Below are positions 18,661-29,683 of a DNA stretch of 64,000 nucleotides, one piece after another. Origin of the DNA: Molanna angustata (lineage: Eukaryota > Arthropoda > Insecta > Trichoptera > Molannidae); assembly GCA_963576475.1 (NCBI GenBank), contig OY754972.1, positions 35,440,556-35,504,555 of the forward strand, in the 5' to 3' direction. Every line of letters starts with the position of its first letter. The first letter of the stretch is position 1. Below the pieces are notes generated by a model. The model was not told the DNA's origin, searched no databases, and saw only the letters and a program-made list of their open reading frames with translations. A program made the translations under genes and the position numbers.

Positions 18661-19149
18661 TAATGATGACCTAGGTATTTATTTTTAATAATTATTTTAC
18701 TTGAAAGATAATTGTATTTTTGCAGTAGGTAACTATAATATTATATTTACACAATACCTATGTGACTGGAAATTTGGGATTTCTTTACACGTTTGAAGTA
18801 AATGGTCGTTTCGAAAAACACCGAATGTAGGAAATGGACGCAATAAAAGTGATGTATTAACATTGAGATAGCGATAATATTTTGTTTATCTGTAATAGGC
18901 TAAAATACACTACCCTCACACATATGTGGACTCCCAAATGTGGACAATAAATACTTATTATTAATTCTTACTGTTCCTGACAAAATAAATAATTCTGGGA
19001 CAGTTATTAAGGCTAACGGATATTGCATTTTTTTTACACAATGTATTGTATGAGAAATAAGGAAAGTTGGATTCAAATTTAATATTATAGGTGCCTAATT
19101 ATTATTTATTAAATTTCATCTAGATTTAAACATATCTCGATCCCTCGAT
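18661..19149. other. no recognised feature
   Basis: AT-rich, nothing seen on either strand. Confidence 0.4.
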
Positions 19150-19375
19150 ACTCTGTCCTTCAGTTGATCAAAAAGGGGAAGATTGAGTGCCGTAAAGGGG
19201 TCGACAGGAAACAGCTATCCAGGCTCCGAAACATTCGGGAATGGACCGGGATGAGGCGTGTGGAGGACCTGTTTCACTACACACAGGATAGGGAGAGTTT
19301 TCCCAAATGATTGTCAACGTCGAGGAAATCCGACAGAATACATTAAGAAAAAGATATACATAATATGATGGTAAT
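19150..19375 (+). pseudogene. RTE-like LINE ORF2 C-terminus
   Basis: The sense frame reads IKKGKIECRKGVDRKQLSRL then RNIREWTGMRRVEDLF and QDRESF, the conserved C-terminal block of many insect non-LTR proteins (GKI-G-R-G-GR, NIR-WTG, DR-F). A stop follows shortly. Only the last ~65 residues remain. The same block is found antisense at 19515-19700 and 33950-34150. Confidence 0.65.
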
Positions 19376-19514
19376 GATTCCAAACCATTGTTTCCAAAAT
19401 CAGATTAGGTATGGGAATCATAAACGACTAGTTGTTGATATATGTGTGGTGTTTACATATTATATTGTTATTTTATTATTTTGTAAATGCAAATAAAATG
19501 CTTGTCTTTTTTTT

Positions 19515-19700
19515 CTTTTCTTCGTGTCATATCTGGAATCATCCCGGTCAGTATTGAGAAATCATCACGGTCTGCCGCAGTCTGGAACAACTCGCTGAGG
19601 TCTCTAATGCTGGTCCACTCACGAATGTTGAGGAGCCATGGCATTTTACGTCGTTAAATTTCTAAGCGTCCCTTTGCCCCTTTTTTTTGCCCTTCATAAT
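19515..19700 (-). pseudogene. RTE-like LINE ORF2 C-terminus, diverged
   Basis: The minus strand reads MPWLLNIREWTSIRDLSELF followed by QTAADRDDFSIL, the same NIREWT...DR..F block as at 19150-19375 but in opposite orientation and clearly diverged. It is a separate insertion. Confidence 0.6.
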
Positions 19701-21117
19701 CAGTTTTAGTCGTCTTTATTTTTCTCTTCGAAGAACATTCGCCTTCTGTGATGGCCAACTCGCGCTCTACGTTTATCTCAAGTACATACACATTTGCTAT
19801 TTTGAAAATAATACCTTGTAAGTAGGTGTGTATTTTCGAATTTATCTTTAAAGTAACTGTTCGGTACGGTAATTACTTTTTGGCGTGAATTCGGATCACC
19901 CTTCTTGTTCCTTCCCCCCTCCCTTCCATGTAACTGCTCTGTTCCGTTCCTGCTATACACCAACAGTAGCGTCTAGTCCCAGCTTTTCTTTTCTGCATTC
20001 TTAGGTCAGGTTTAAGTTTGTTTACAATAATAATAGCGACTCGCGTGAGCAAGTTGCTTTAAAAATTGAATTATAAATTAAATTTATATTTTTTTTTACT
20101 ACGAGATCTCAACGAATCATAGAGCCAACCGGAAACTTTGACTTTTTAAACCGGAAACAGGTGAATGTGGATTGTAGACGTTAGTTACACCAACTAGTAC
20201 TTGTTCGCCCACGGCCTTGAGCGGTTGTCAATTCGGACTACGTTGCCGTTGACGCCGAAAGATGTGCCCGAGGAAACATTCTATGTGTAGTGCTGTGCCC
20301 ACAGAAAACTATACTCATGAGCCTGTGCCACTGCATATAGACTACCTCTATATGCAGTGAGCGATCGAGGCGAGGACTTCTTCTTTACTGGTAGGTGATT
20401 TCCTTTCTCGAAACATTTGTTCTTATCCGATGTTTTACCTCGCCGCCGAGAATAATGCGCCGTGACAAGTGCAATTATTTATTTTAGTATACAGTCCACT
20501 AATCTTTTAGCCCGATATTGCAATCGGCAATTTTGGCGCTAACAGTAACAAATGTGTGATTCCATTCTTTTCAATTCACATGGTATTCAGATATCCTGTT
20601 AAAGCCGGTCAAATAAATAAGTTATTAGAAAAAAATTATTTATTCATTTTATTTCAGAAAACTACAATTTTGTACAATTACGTGGTTACATATGGTGCTT
20701 TTGAAATCATTCCAACCCAAAAATGTTTTCTTCTAATTAAAAAAAAAACTGAAATAAAAATATTTCCTCGTTCTTGCTCCCTACTCCGTTTTTCCCTTAT
20801 ATTACTGTTGCAATATTAATAAAATTATATGATAATTATTTTAACAATTAATATAATATTCAAAGGTGAGTCAAGATAGTTTCTCGTTTTTAACAATATA
20901 ATATAAATTTAATTGATCATTGATTTTTTTATATGTACCTAGTATGTGTAGGTACTCAGCATTTAAAAAATAGATAATTAAAAAAAAACAATATGCTGAC
21001 TATGCTGAGCAGTAGGTATTAGATTAACCATATTAAAAAAAATCAATAAGTTAAAAAAAACAATAAATATCTAATAATAACAAAACGAGGAAAAGGAGGG
21101 ATAATCATTACTAACTG
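19701..21117. other. non-coding; one small hairpin
   Basis: 20332-20360 forms ACTGCATATAG/CTATATGCAGT with a 7-nt loop. 20140-20300 is locally less AT-rich but has no ORF or repeat I recognise. The rest is AT-rich. Confidence 0.4.
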
Positions 21118-21335
21118 TGCTGACCCCTGTGGCACAGTTGGTAAGCCGTTTGGCTACTTTGCGGGCGTCCTAGGTTCGATCTCCAGCAGAGGTGAAACTT
21201 AATTTAACTCACGTAAATATTGCCTTTGTGGTCTGGAAACACTGGTTGGTTGGAAGAAATTTCCATACGGCAATATACTCGCCATTTGCGCAGGATGCAA
21301 GTTATTGTTTATGTATTATCATTAATAGTGTGAAG
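21118..21335 (+). mobile_element. tRNA-derived SINE, second family
   Basis: Head with A box TGGCACAGTTGGTAAGCC and B box GGTTCGATCTCC, then a body with 'ctggaaacactggttggttg' and 'ctcgccatttgcgcagg'. The body matches the minus-strand SINE at 37212-37553, so both belong to one family. Confidence 0.7.
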
Positions 21336-22501
21336 AAAGGTGTTTTTCAAGGGAGTTATGAGACAGGATTGAATTATATTATCTTTATTTTCGAAACATT
21401 TCTAGGGTCGTGAAAAATGTCTATATATTCGTTTTTTAGGTTGTTTTGCTAAGGGTCACGTTGTTTTTGAAAAAAGTCGACTGATATTTGTATTCTGAAA
21501 TTCATATGCTAAGTAGGAAGATGAAATAAATTTTGCGACCGCTGCTCATATGTCAACAATGAGGTTTTCAACGCCAATTCTGTATGTTTCCTTTTTAAGT
21601 GATAGACTGGTGTGTGGGAATACACATATTTGTCATGCTTCCTTTTATAAGGTTGTACACTCGCACACATGTCGTTGGATATTTCATGATGTTAAAAATA
21701 CCTATATTGTATTATAAATGCGAGATTATGGGTTCGTAATCGTTAGGAATAATTGAGTTAATGTGAATATTTCATACAGATAATCACATCTTGAGTTCTT
21801 TTATGGCATTTATTTGATCTCCTTCACTAATCGACTCATCAAGTTGATATTTTCTCGATAAAAGCAATATTATTATCTTTGCGGCAAGTAATCATAAAAC
21901 AAAAGTTGGAAGAATTATTTTTAATATTAGAATAACCATAGTATTTAATTCCCCTATTTTTTTCTCTGTTTCACATAAATCTCCGGCAATGATTTTTGCC
22001 CAAGTTACGAAAGACCAAAGTTTTTTCTATCGGGCGAATTATCCCGCTGTCAAAACCGACCGTTTCTATTCCAATAAACAGGGCACACGTTGCAAACTTC
22101 CCCAAATCAAAAACTTTATTAAATTTCGTTTTTGTTCGAGTGGTAGGTACAAACAGATGAAAATCGGGACATTTACATTCGCTCCATTCCAATGCTGAAT
22201 GATTTAAGTTTAAACGATTCTTATGTAAAATTCGACACTTAACCGAGATCATAATTTTTCAAACATGATAATGATACTGTATTTTTTATTGTCAACAAGA
22301 CATATCTAAGATGTTACAAGTATTTTTTTTAAAGATTAATACTAATTTTGTTCGTAGTTCACCCATTCTGAATCATTTGGTGAGACGAGACTGGTGTGTG
22401 AGGAAACACCTATGGGTCGTGTTTCGTTATGAATCTGGTTTGAATCAATTACTTACTGAACAAACGTTTACAAAAAAAAAATATTTTAAAATTAGAGACC
22501 T
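21336..22501. other. no recognised feature
   Basis: Short overlapping frames on both strands at 21971-22252 show no domain and are probably chance. Confidence 0.4.
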
Positions 22502-22681
22502 GGGGGGCAAGTCTGGTTCGACCGGCGAAATCAAAACCTCATTACCCATATCAAGGATATAATTATCGTATCGAGTTCTATGACATCTAAAGATATTATA
22601 GAACTCCATATAATAATTATATCCATGATATGGGTAATCACAAGGGTTTTGATTTCGCCGATTGAATCAGACTTGCCCCCC
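22502..22681. mobile_element. 180-bp foldback/MITE element
   Basis: Long imperfect palindrome: GGGGGGCAAGTCTG at 22502-22515 with its inverse at 22668-22681, and arms of about 80 bp that pair over most of their length (GGCGAAATCAAAAC..., TTACCCATATCA..GGATATAATTAT). The GGGGCAAGT start resembles the pogo terminus at 8934, but no TA flank is evident. Confidence 0.65.
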
Positions 22682-22780
22682 TGATTTATATATATTTGCA
22701 ATACACCCGATAAAATTAATTAATTTTTATTTTTTTAGAAAGATAGCTCCAAAATTTGGCACTTTAAGTCCCAAAAAATT

Positions 22781-22854
22781 CACGTCGAATTGATAACCGA
22801 TTTTGGAAGTGGGGTAAAAAAACACAACAGGGAAGAGGTTATTAATTCGACGTG
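22781..22854. repeat. 74-bp inverted repeat
   Basis: CACGTCGAATTGATAACC (22781-22798) pairs with 22837-22854 with one mismatch. Could be a tiny MITE; no flanking duplication recognised. Confidence 0.45.
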
Positions 22855-23034
22855 TTTTTAATGAAAGTATAGTCAGCAATCACTTTTTACAAAGTTGTCT
22901 GATTTCGATGATTCTATTGTTGTTGGAAAGTAGGCCTCTTCCGATTGGTTCCATTTAAATAAAGTCAATATCTGATGATAGCATCTATGAAAAACACATT
23001 AAACTATTCAATTTTTACTTCGGCGATAATAGAT

Positions 23035-23201
23035 GGGTGGTTGCAGAGCGGTTAGCGCGCTGGGTTAGTTATCCAGAAGTCGCGAGTTCGAATCCTGCCT
23101 CGACCGATTTCGTTCACCTAAGCACAAGCATTTATGCTTATTTTAGGGAACGTAGGAAGATGTATATGTACTTGTTTAATAAGGACATATTCATTTAAAA
23201 A
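23035..23201 (+). mobile_element. tRNA-Thr-derived SINE, near full-length
   Basis: Head with A box TTGCAGAGCGGTTAGCG and B box GAGTTCGAATCC, then the family body 'gatttcgttcacc', 'agcacaagcatttatgctta', 'agggaacgtaggaagatgta' and an A-rich tail at 23196-23201. Same family as 52201-52378. Confidence 0.8.
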
Positions 23202-23227
23202 AATCGTTACCACAATATCCGATTTTA

Positions 23228-23398
23228 ATAGGTACTTCCTATTTTGATAGGAAGGTAGCAGCTCCAGACAAAGATACTCTAGACATAAAAACTTTCCGAC
23301 GAGAACTCTACAACGATGTCCGAGGGAATTTCTTTGGACCGATTGGACTTGCGGACATTGTAGCTACGAAGAGCAACTTAAGAGCTTTCAAGTTTTAA
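23228..23398 (+). CDS. short unidentified reading frame (possible terminal exon or relic)
   Basis: After a 'ttttaatag' that could be a splice acceptor, one frame stays open to TAA at 23396-23398 and has an ordinary protein-like composition: FDRKVAAPDKDTLDIKTFRR, then ELYNDVRGNFFGPIGLADIV and NLRAFKF. I do not recognise the family. It has no start codon of its own. It could be the end of a retrotransposon protein, of a host gene exon, or chance. Confidence 0.3.
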   Translation: MGTSYFDRKVAAPDKDTLDIKTFRRELYNDVRGNFFGPIGLADIVATKSNLRAFKF

Positions 23399-23419
23399 AT
23401 TCGGTGCACCCTTAAGCAG

Positions 23420-23922
23420 CCCATTCACGATCGTGCCATTCGGCGTCGTTCCATATGGACCAGCTCCATTTGGAGCATTGTAAAATTTTCATCACACTCA
23501 CGGGCGCGCCATCGCGCCATCGAACCATCAAGATTAGTAAACGCAAGCGATCGGCGCTTTCGCATTAATAAGTAAAAATGAGTTATTATTCTGATGATGA
23601 GTTTTATATAACTGCTATTTAGCGGTTTGTTTATATATAAATAGAAAAAACAAAGAGAAAATGTTGTATTTTCGCATTCACGAGAGTGTCAAACAGCTCG
23701 GCGCAATGAGATGGCGCAATGTACCGCTGGTTTTCACACTCACGAGCATGCCGTGCCGACAGGATGCGCCGCGCCGTTTTTGCGGTACTACAGAATTTCG
23801 ATCGTTTGGAATTCCATTTTGGTGTGTCAGGCCAATTATTGGGCAGCGCGGGATTTGACATTCACGAGCGCATTTTGGAGTGATGGCAAGCCATTTGGAA
23901 GGATGGCACGATCGTGAATGGG
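23420..23922. mobile_element. 503-bp TIR element with internal CACTCACGAG repeats
   Basis: Terminal repeats CCCATTCACGATCGTGCCAT (23420-23439) and its exact inverse (23903-23922). The interior is GC-rich and repeats words such as TTCACACTCACGAGC, TCACACTCACGGGCG, TTCGCATTCACGAGAG and TGACATTCACGAGCGC. The overlapping frames at 23631-24004 change with the repeats and are not convincing genes. Superfamily unknown; a hAT-type origin is only a guess. Confidence 0.7.
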
Positions 23923-24599
23923 GGCCTTTATATTGACTATCTGTGTGAGCCAGTTTTTTCCACAGGATTAGCTCTCTTTGGCACTTTAAGTTCATTGTCT
24001 GCAAGGTTTTAGAGTTCTCCAGACTATGTTGTATAATGACAATGATACATTAAAAATATATCGATTGGTGAAATATTTTTTTGGATTACCTAATTTTTAT
24101 TATTTAAATTAAAGTGACTCTTTAGTTTCAACGATTTTCATAATAATATGAACTTTGAGAAAATACCCCCCTTAACAGAATTTCTCAAGTGGATTGTTTG
24201 AAAAGTTTTATCTTATTCGTATACAACAGAAATTAAATTTACCTACATTAATAAAACGGTATTATTATATTATATAGGAAGGATACGTCGAATAAACACA
24301 GCGTCTTTTTAACTGCTGATAAATATAATGCCTCCGTAACTGATAAAACTAAGAGTCTCTGAGAAAACTGTAACAGAATTAAATAATATCAGTATACATA
24401 CAAATTAGTTAATTTGTTGATCTTATGAGAATTGTTTGAGAGTTTCTCTGCATATTACCATATCTTGTTCACATCATACGACGCCGACGGAGGATGTAAA
24501 CCTAAAATTAAATTGTGTCATAAAGAAGATATTATGCCGCATAATATTGTTGAAACTTTTATTTCATGTATTGTGTAACTTTCTGTATTGAATAATTAT
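23923..24599. other. no recognised feature
   Basis: AT-rich, non-coding. Confidence 0.4.
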
Positions 24600-25215
24600 A
24601 CAGTGTAATTGTCGAAAAATTTGTCCACAATATAGGTATATACAAGAGAATTTATATCTCTTAACATTTCGACAGTTTTAAACCAAGACGTGAGTACTAG
24701 AAAGAAACATTTTGTATGGCAGAGTGGAACTTTTGCAACATATATTATGTTCTATATACCTATTGATGAATTCACAATTCGTATTATATAACATTTGATG
24801 TGTTTTTAGTTTTGTGTGTTCCCCCTCTGATAACTTTTGATCTGCTAGATACACAGCGCCTAAAATTTCAGAAAATATAGAATATTTTACGCCTGCAAAA
24901 CTTTTTGTTCTAGTCAGGGGTTATCAAAATATTTATTTTTGTTTTAAATTTCCACATATCTCAAAAATCATACCATGAAAATTTGTTCAAACATAATTCA
25001 GATAATACAATATCAAAAATCATTTTTTTATAAAAAGTTCCAGTTTTCTCAAGTCATAAAAATTGTATGACAAATGTATGTGTTTAACCACCTATTTTTT
25101 ATAAATATCGAAAAATGCTGTTACATCTCAAAACATAATTTCATAATTAATTTAATTTTCTATAAAAAATACTTCGACTATTTCAAACTTTTTTGTAAAA
25201 AATAAATTTGGTGAA
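24600..25215 (+). mobile_element. HINE copy 7, old and diverged
   Basis: Follows the family order: degenerate 5' end, 'gagaatttatatctcttaac', 'cccctctgataacttttgat', 'agtcaggggttatcaa', 'ttaattttctataaaaaata', but with many substitutions and no microsatellite left. The 3' end is missing. Confidence 0.55.
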
Positions 25216-25222
25216 GACATTA

Positions 25223-25365
25223 AATATGTCTCTATCCTTGAAAACACATCTATTTCTATGCAGATATGTCTACAAACATATCTCTATAGTTGCAAACATG
25301 CCTATTTCCATGCTAAAATATGTCTCTATCCTTGCAAACAAATCTCAATCTATACATATATGATA
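25223..25365 (+). repeat. degenerate tandem repeat, ~40-50 bp unit
   Basis: Three approximate units built on ATATGTCTCTATCCTTG, GCAAACA and CTATTTCTATGC (25225, 25268 and 25317 starts). Confidence 0.6.
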
Positions 25366-26848
25366 TGATGTCCTTCAAACATTACCTAAATCCTGTACAA
25401 TTGCTAACTAATCAGAATTCATATATTTCTTTCTCTCAACATAAAAAGCATAGTTTACATTGTCATGCAATGCAATTTATTGAAATCCATCTTTCAAAAG
25501 CATCAAATCACTTTGTATAATTATGATTATTGACACTTCCTTTAGTATTTCGCGAGTTAAGTGAATTTTTATTTTAATAGCAACAAAATTTCATTTTCAC
25601 AGTAGCCAAAATTTATCGTGATTACTGAAATTTTGGTTACTTGAAGCCAGCTGTTTTGTGCACACAACCAAATCGTTAGTTAAAATAGCAACTTGAGTTA
25701 CTAATTTCAAGGTTTTGTTAAAATATCGGTAGCCAAATAGTAAAGTTTAGTATTCATTTTCTTCAATGTCATTCTTTATTGCAAATGTCCAGGGAAGCAA
25801 GAATGGCGTAAGAAATGATTTTTGAATAAATCTCTTCCCTGTTGATAATCAAACTCAGGACTCTTTAATTCTCAAATTCTCTTTAGATGTTGCTTTGTAA
25901 ATTCGTAGAGAAAAACACTTCTTATTAGACACCAGATAAAAAATAACAGTTATTTAGTCAAGCAAACGAGTCTAATACTATTCAGAAGGAATCCATTAAT
26001 TTACCAAACGTGAGTTTGGTGTATTCCCAGTTACCTAGTTTATTTTTCTGATATCTGGTTTATTACTATGTACTTGTTTGGCCTTTTCTTACATTTCATT
26101 TGTTTCCTTTGTGATCTTATATATTATTATTTGACATTATTTTCCCGAATGCTAATGTACCGTATAAAAACCAAACAACCTCCTTCATTAAAGGCGAACG
26201 CAAAGAAAGTGCCTACTGGAATTGCCCATTTGTTATCAAACTCCGTTTTGGGATGATGAGCTTATTCCAGAACAGTTCATAGCTAAACTTTCGACCATAT
26301 TTTAATTGCAAAAGTAAATGTTGATATTATTTTCTACTATAAAAACTAACGAGGGATTTCATTGCCATTTTGAGATTATTTAAAGGGATCGTTTTCTCAA
26401 CAGATCTAGATTACTTAAAGCGAAGTTCTAACATGAAGTTTTATGCAGTACGATTCTGAATAAAGTTCGTAATAAAGTAGGTACCTACCTTAGAAGTTTC
26501 TAAATACTGTAAAAAATAATGAACAAGGGCTTAATTTCTTTTGGTTTCAATCGTACGGATTGGTTGGAAGCAAAGCCATGAATTTCTTCCTCTGCTCCGT
26601 ATGATCTTCAGCGACTCTCTTCGACTCTCTGTAGGAGGTATGTACACTCCATGTCATGGCACACCTGTTCTAGATAGTCCTGATAGCGTATTTACCTTTC
26701 CGTGTTGATTAGGAGACAAGTACTGCCTTGAATTAGGCACTAGTTTTTTTAAGCTAATGCACTTAAAAATTCGTGTTGAATTCAAGGCACGTGTTCTCCA
26801 AATGCACATGGTTTAGCAACGCAAACTGTTCCCGCTAATACGCAAACT
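25366..26848. other. mostly featureless; weak antisense LINE relic
   Basis: Around 26730-26560 the minus strand gives YQDYLEQVCHDMECT-like sequence that may be a LINE C-terminal relic, but the match is weak. The rest is AT-rich. Confidence 0.3.
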
Positions 26849-28604
26849 GTTTTTTATATTCTATGTAATGAGTGGGGACAAAGATATACAAACACATTTA
26901 ATATAGGAAAGCTTAAGCGCGGAAAAGCTGCAGGCATGGACGGTGTCCTTCCTGAGTTCCTTATGCGTTTGGGGGAGAGAGCTGTAAGTTGGATTGCCGC
27001 CTTTTTTACTGGAGTACTACTCACTGGAAAGATACCTAAATCATGGCAAGAGACCAAGGTTATAGCAATTTTAAAGCCGGGAAAACCCGCCCAAGATCCG
27101 AAAAACTACAGACCTATAGCCCTACTTTCGGTCGTGTACAAACTGTTCGAGAGAGTGCTGGCGGACAGAATGTCCCCATTTGTAGAACCTCACCTGCCGG
27201 TGGAACAAGCTGGCTTTCGTGTGGGACGAAGTACCTGCGAACAGGTACTGTCACTGACAACTTGCATCGAAAATGGTTTTCAAAGGGGAGAAAAAACTGG
27301 TCTGATCTTACTGGATTTAACATCGGCTTATGATACGGTATGGAGGAGAGGCCTCTTGCTGAAGACACTTAATATAATACAGAGTAAATCTTTTTACAAT
27401 CTCCTGGACAATATGTTGTCTAATAGAAGGGTGAGAGTCTTCTTAGGAGGCAGCATAAGCAGAACAAGAATACTCAAAAACGGACTGCCTCAAGGATCGG
27501 TTTTGTCTCCGATGCTGTTTAATCTATACACGGCAGACATTCCTGTAACCGCCTCTAGAAAGTTTGTCTACGCAGATGATGTGGCTCTTGTGACTCAAGC
27601 GACAAGTTTTGATGATCTGGAATTTGTTTTAAACACTGACTTGCAGATCCTACAAAACTACTTCAATTATTGCCACCTAAAACCAAATCCTAGGAAAACA
27701 GTAGCGACAACTTTGCACCTAAACAATCAGCAGGCAAAAAAAGAACTGAATGTTTCCATGTGTGGCGAAAAGGTGCCGTATGAGAGCAACCCTAGATATC
27801 TCGGTGTAAAGCTTGACAGATCTCTAACATATGGCCCCCACCTACAATCTTTAAGAAACAAAGTAAAGGCCAGAAAAAACATAATCATGAAGCTCACTGG
27901 CACAACGTGGGGAAGCACGGCTGAGGTATTGCGCACGTCAGCGATTGCTCTTGTTTACAGCGCTGCGGAATATTGCTCACCAGTATGGGCAAGAAGCGCG
28001 CATTGTAGAATCCTTGATACTGAGCTGAGTAAAACTATGAGGACAATCACGGGATGTGTGAGGTCTACCCCACTCCTGTGGCTTCCAGTACTTTCAAACA
28101 TAGGCCCCCCCGAACTGCGCAGAAAGCAGGCCTCAGCCAGAGAACTTGTAAAGATCAGAAGAAACCCCGAAATCCCAGCTTTCCAGGATATCTTCCAGCC
28201 TCCAAGACAGCGTTTGCGGTCCAGAAAACCTATCTGGTCAGAAGACCTGACAAACTTCGATCTGCCTAGTGCATGGAGAGAGAGGTGGAAAGATGCAGAT
28301 CCAATAAAAAATAAGGATATCATTCAAGATCCCACCTTGAAGGTCCCGGGCTTTAACCTTTCCCGTAAAGTCTGGGTCCAGCAAAACAGAATCCACACAG
28401 GACGGGGGCGCTGCAATCACCTCATGTGGAAATGGGGCAAAAGAGATTCTCCGGAGTGTGACTGTGGAGCAACTAACCAGACTGTCCAACATCTGGTAGA
28501 GGAGTGCCTGACGAGGAGATATCCGGGGGGATGGATGGATACCCATGATGCAACCCCGGAGGTCGTAAACTGGCTGACTGGATGGGAGCCGGGGCTTTGA
28601 ATAG
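26849..28604 (+). mobile_element. non-LTR retrotransposon, 5'-truncated
   Basis: Contains RT through C-terminal knuckle but no endonuclease or ORF1. The reading frame is open from at least 26849, and LINE-like residues (LKRGKAAGMDGV) begin near 26912. The 3' side ends within a few bases of the stop codon and abuts HINE copy 8, so it has almost no 3' UTR. Confidence 0.85.
26936..28600 (+). CDS. LINE reverse transcriptase and C-terminal domain
   Basis: 554 codons without a stop; the ATG at 26936 is an internal Met (AAGMDGV) because the native start is lost. RT motifs in order: YRPIALLS (~27107), FRVGRSTCEQ (~27212), LLDLTSAYD (~27307), LPQGSVLSP (~27485), catalytic YADD (~27570), YLGVKLDRS (~27797). 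The C-terminus carries SRKVWVQQNRIHTGRGRCNH and CDCGATNQTVQHLVEEC, a zinc-knuckle region shared by several arthropod LINE clades. No RNase H is seen. I place it in the jockey/RTE range without choosing a clade. GC content is clearly higher than its surroundings. Antisense ORFs over it are shadows. Confidence 0.88.
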   Translation: MDGVLPEFLMRLGERAVSWIAAFFTGVLLTGKIPKSWQETKVIAILKPGKPAQDPKNYRPIALLSVVYKLFERVLADRMSPFVEPHLPVEQAGFRVGRSTCEQVLSLTTCIENGFQRGEKTGLILLDLTSAYDTVWRRGLLLKTLNIIQSKSFYNLLDNMLSNRRVRVFLGGSISRTRILKNGLPQGSVLSPMLFNLYTADIPVTASRKFVYADDVALVTQATSFDDLEFVLNTDLQILQNYFNYCHLKPNPRKTVATTLHLNNQQAKKELNVSMCGEKVPYESNPRYLGVKLDRSLTYGPHLQSLRNKVKARKNIIMKLTGTTWGSTAEVLRTSAIALVYSAAEYCSPVWARSAHCRILDTELSKTMRTITGCVRSTPLLWLPVLSNIGPPELRRKQASARELVKIRRNPEIPAFQDIFQPPRQRLRSRKPIWSEDLTNFDLPSAWRERWKDADPIKNKDIIQDPTLKVPGFNLSRKVWVQQNRIHTGRGRCNHLMWKWGKRDSPECDCGATNQTVQHLVEECLTRRYPGGWMDTHDATPEVVNWLTGWEPGL

Positions 28605-28606
28605 CC

Positions 28607-28889
28607 GAAAAATTTCTACTCCGAATTCTGAGTTCTATATAACATAATATGTATATAATATAGGTATGATATAAAATAAAATATATACATATATACATAA
28701 TATAACATAAAATAAATAGGTACTTATAACATAAGAATAACTATGCTGCGACGCCTCTCAATTTATGTTTTTTGACTTCAAAGTTGGAAAATCCATACAA
28801 CGTGTAGACTTATAAAATCTTGTGGATCTTGGCTTGAAACTTTGTCGATATGTCAAGGGAAATTTTCTTGAAGAAAACGACAGTCGGCA
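28607..28889 (-). mobile_element. HINE copy 8, 5' fragment
   Basis: Minus-oriented 5' end of the family (cgacagtcggc near 28879, 'ttttgacttcaaagttggaaa', 'tctactccgaattctgagt'). It starts exactly where the microsatellite would be, at the LINE junction. An AT-rich block (about 28635-28735, ATATACATATATA) is inserted or expanded within it. Confidence 0.6.
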
Positions 28890-28980
28890 ATTTTTTTATG
28901 TTGAAAATTTTCGCGTTTAATATCAACATTGACCACTCATCCGACTTTGGGAATGACAAAAGTATTGATCACGGAAATTT

Positions 28981-29124
28981 AATTGTTTTTTTAAACGAAT
29001 ATGTCCTTCTTAAACAAGAACATATAAATTTTCCTACGTTCCCTAAAATAAGCATAAATGCTTGTGCTATAGGTGAACGAAATCGGTCGAGGCAGCGCAT
29101 TAACCGTTCTGCCATCGACCCATC
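28981..29124 (-). mobile_element. tRNA-Thr SINE with internal deletion
   Basis: Minus-oriented family member. The body is complete, but the head jumps from the A box (GGCAGAACGGTTAATGCGC) straight to TGCCTCGACCG, removing the anticodon arm and B box (junction near 29094). Confidence 0.7.
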
Positions 29125-29683
29125 TAAATATATTTCATAATACTGAGACTAAAAATCATAAAATATATGATAATTGTTTCCAAATTAGGTACGAATACAT
29201 TTTACACACTGTAAGTAGGTACACGTATTCGTAAAATGAAGAAGAATACTTACTTGAATTAATTCTGTGGTCGATAAATTGGTTAAGCAGACTTTCATTT
29301 ATGTTCTAACGAAATAATATAAATAAATAACAAATAATGCATCGGCCTAATTGCCAACATGTTGTATTTCGATGCGACTAAACCATTTGAGATTTGAGGC
29401 ATTAATAATGGACGAATTAATAATACCCAAGCTTCCAATCCTTTTCACAGCGATTTTAATTTAAAACCAGAAAATAAAATTACTCCATTTCCCGTGGCCA
29501 GCGTTGAAATTACACCAACGAAACCACTTTTTTTTATATTCTCTAACGGATTTAATAATTCCTCCGAGGCTTAATTTGAAAATAATCTTTTTGGAATAAC
29601 GTAAAATTAAAATTCATTTTGTGAAATAAAAACTCGGAAGAAAAATTAATGCTTGTAGATCAAAAAAACTATAAACTGACCCT
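29125..29683. other. no recognised feature
   Basis: AT-rich, non-coding. Confidence 0.4.

Noticed and set aside
23631..24004. Overlapping frames on both strands up to 108 codons
   Set aside because: They lie in the repeated CACTCACGAG interior of the TIR element and show no domain; GC-rich repeats reduce stop codons.
27955..28546. Minus-strand frames of 100-120 codons
   Set aside because: Antisense shadows of the intact LINE RT frame 26936-28600.
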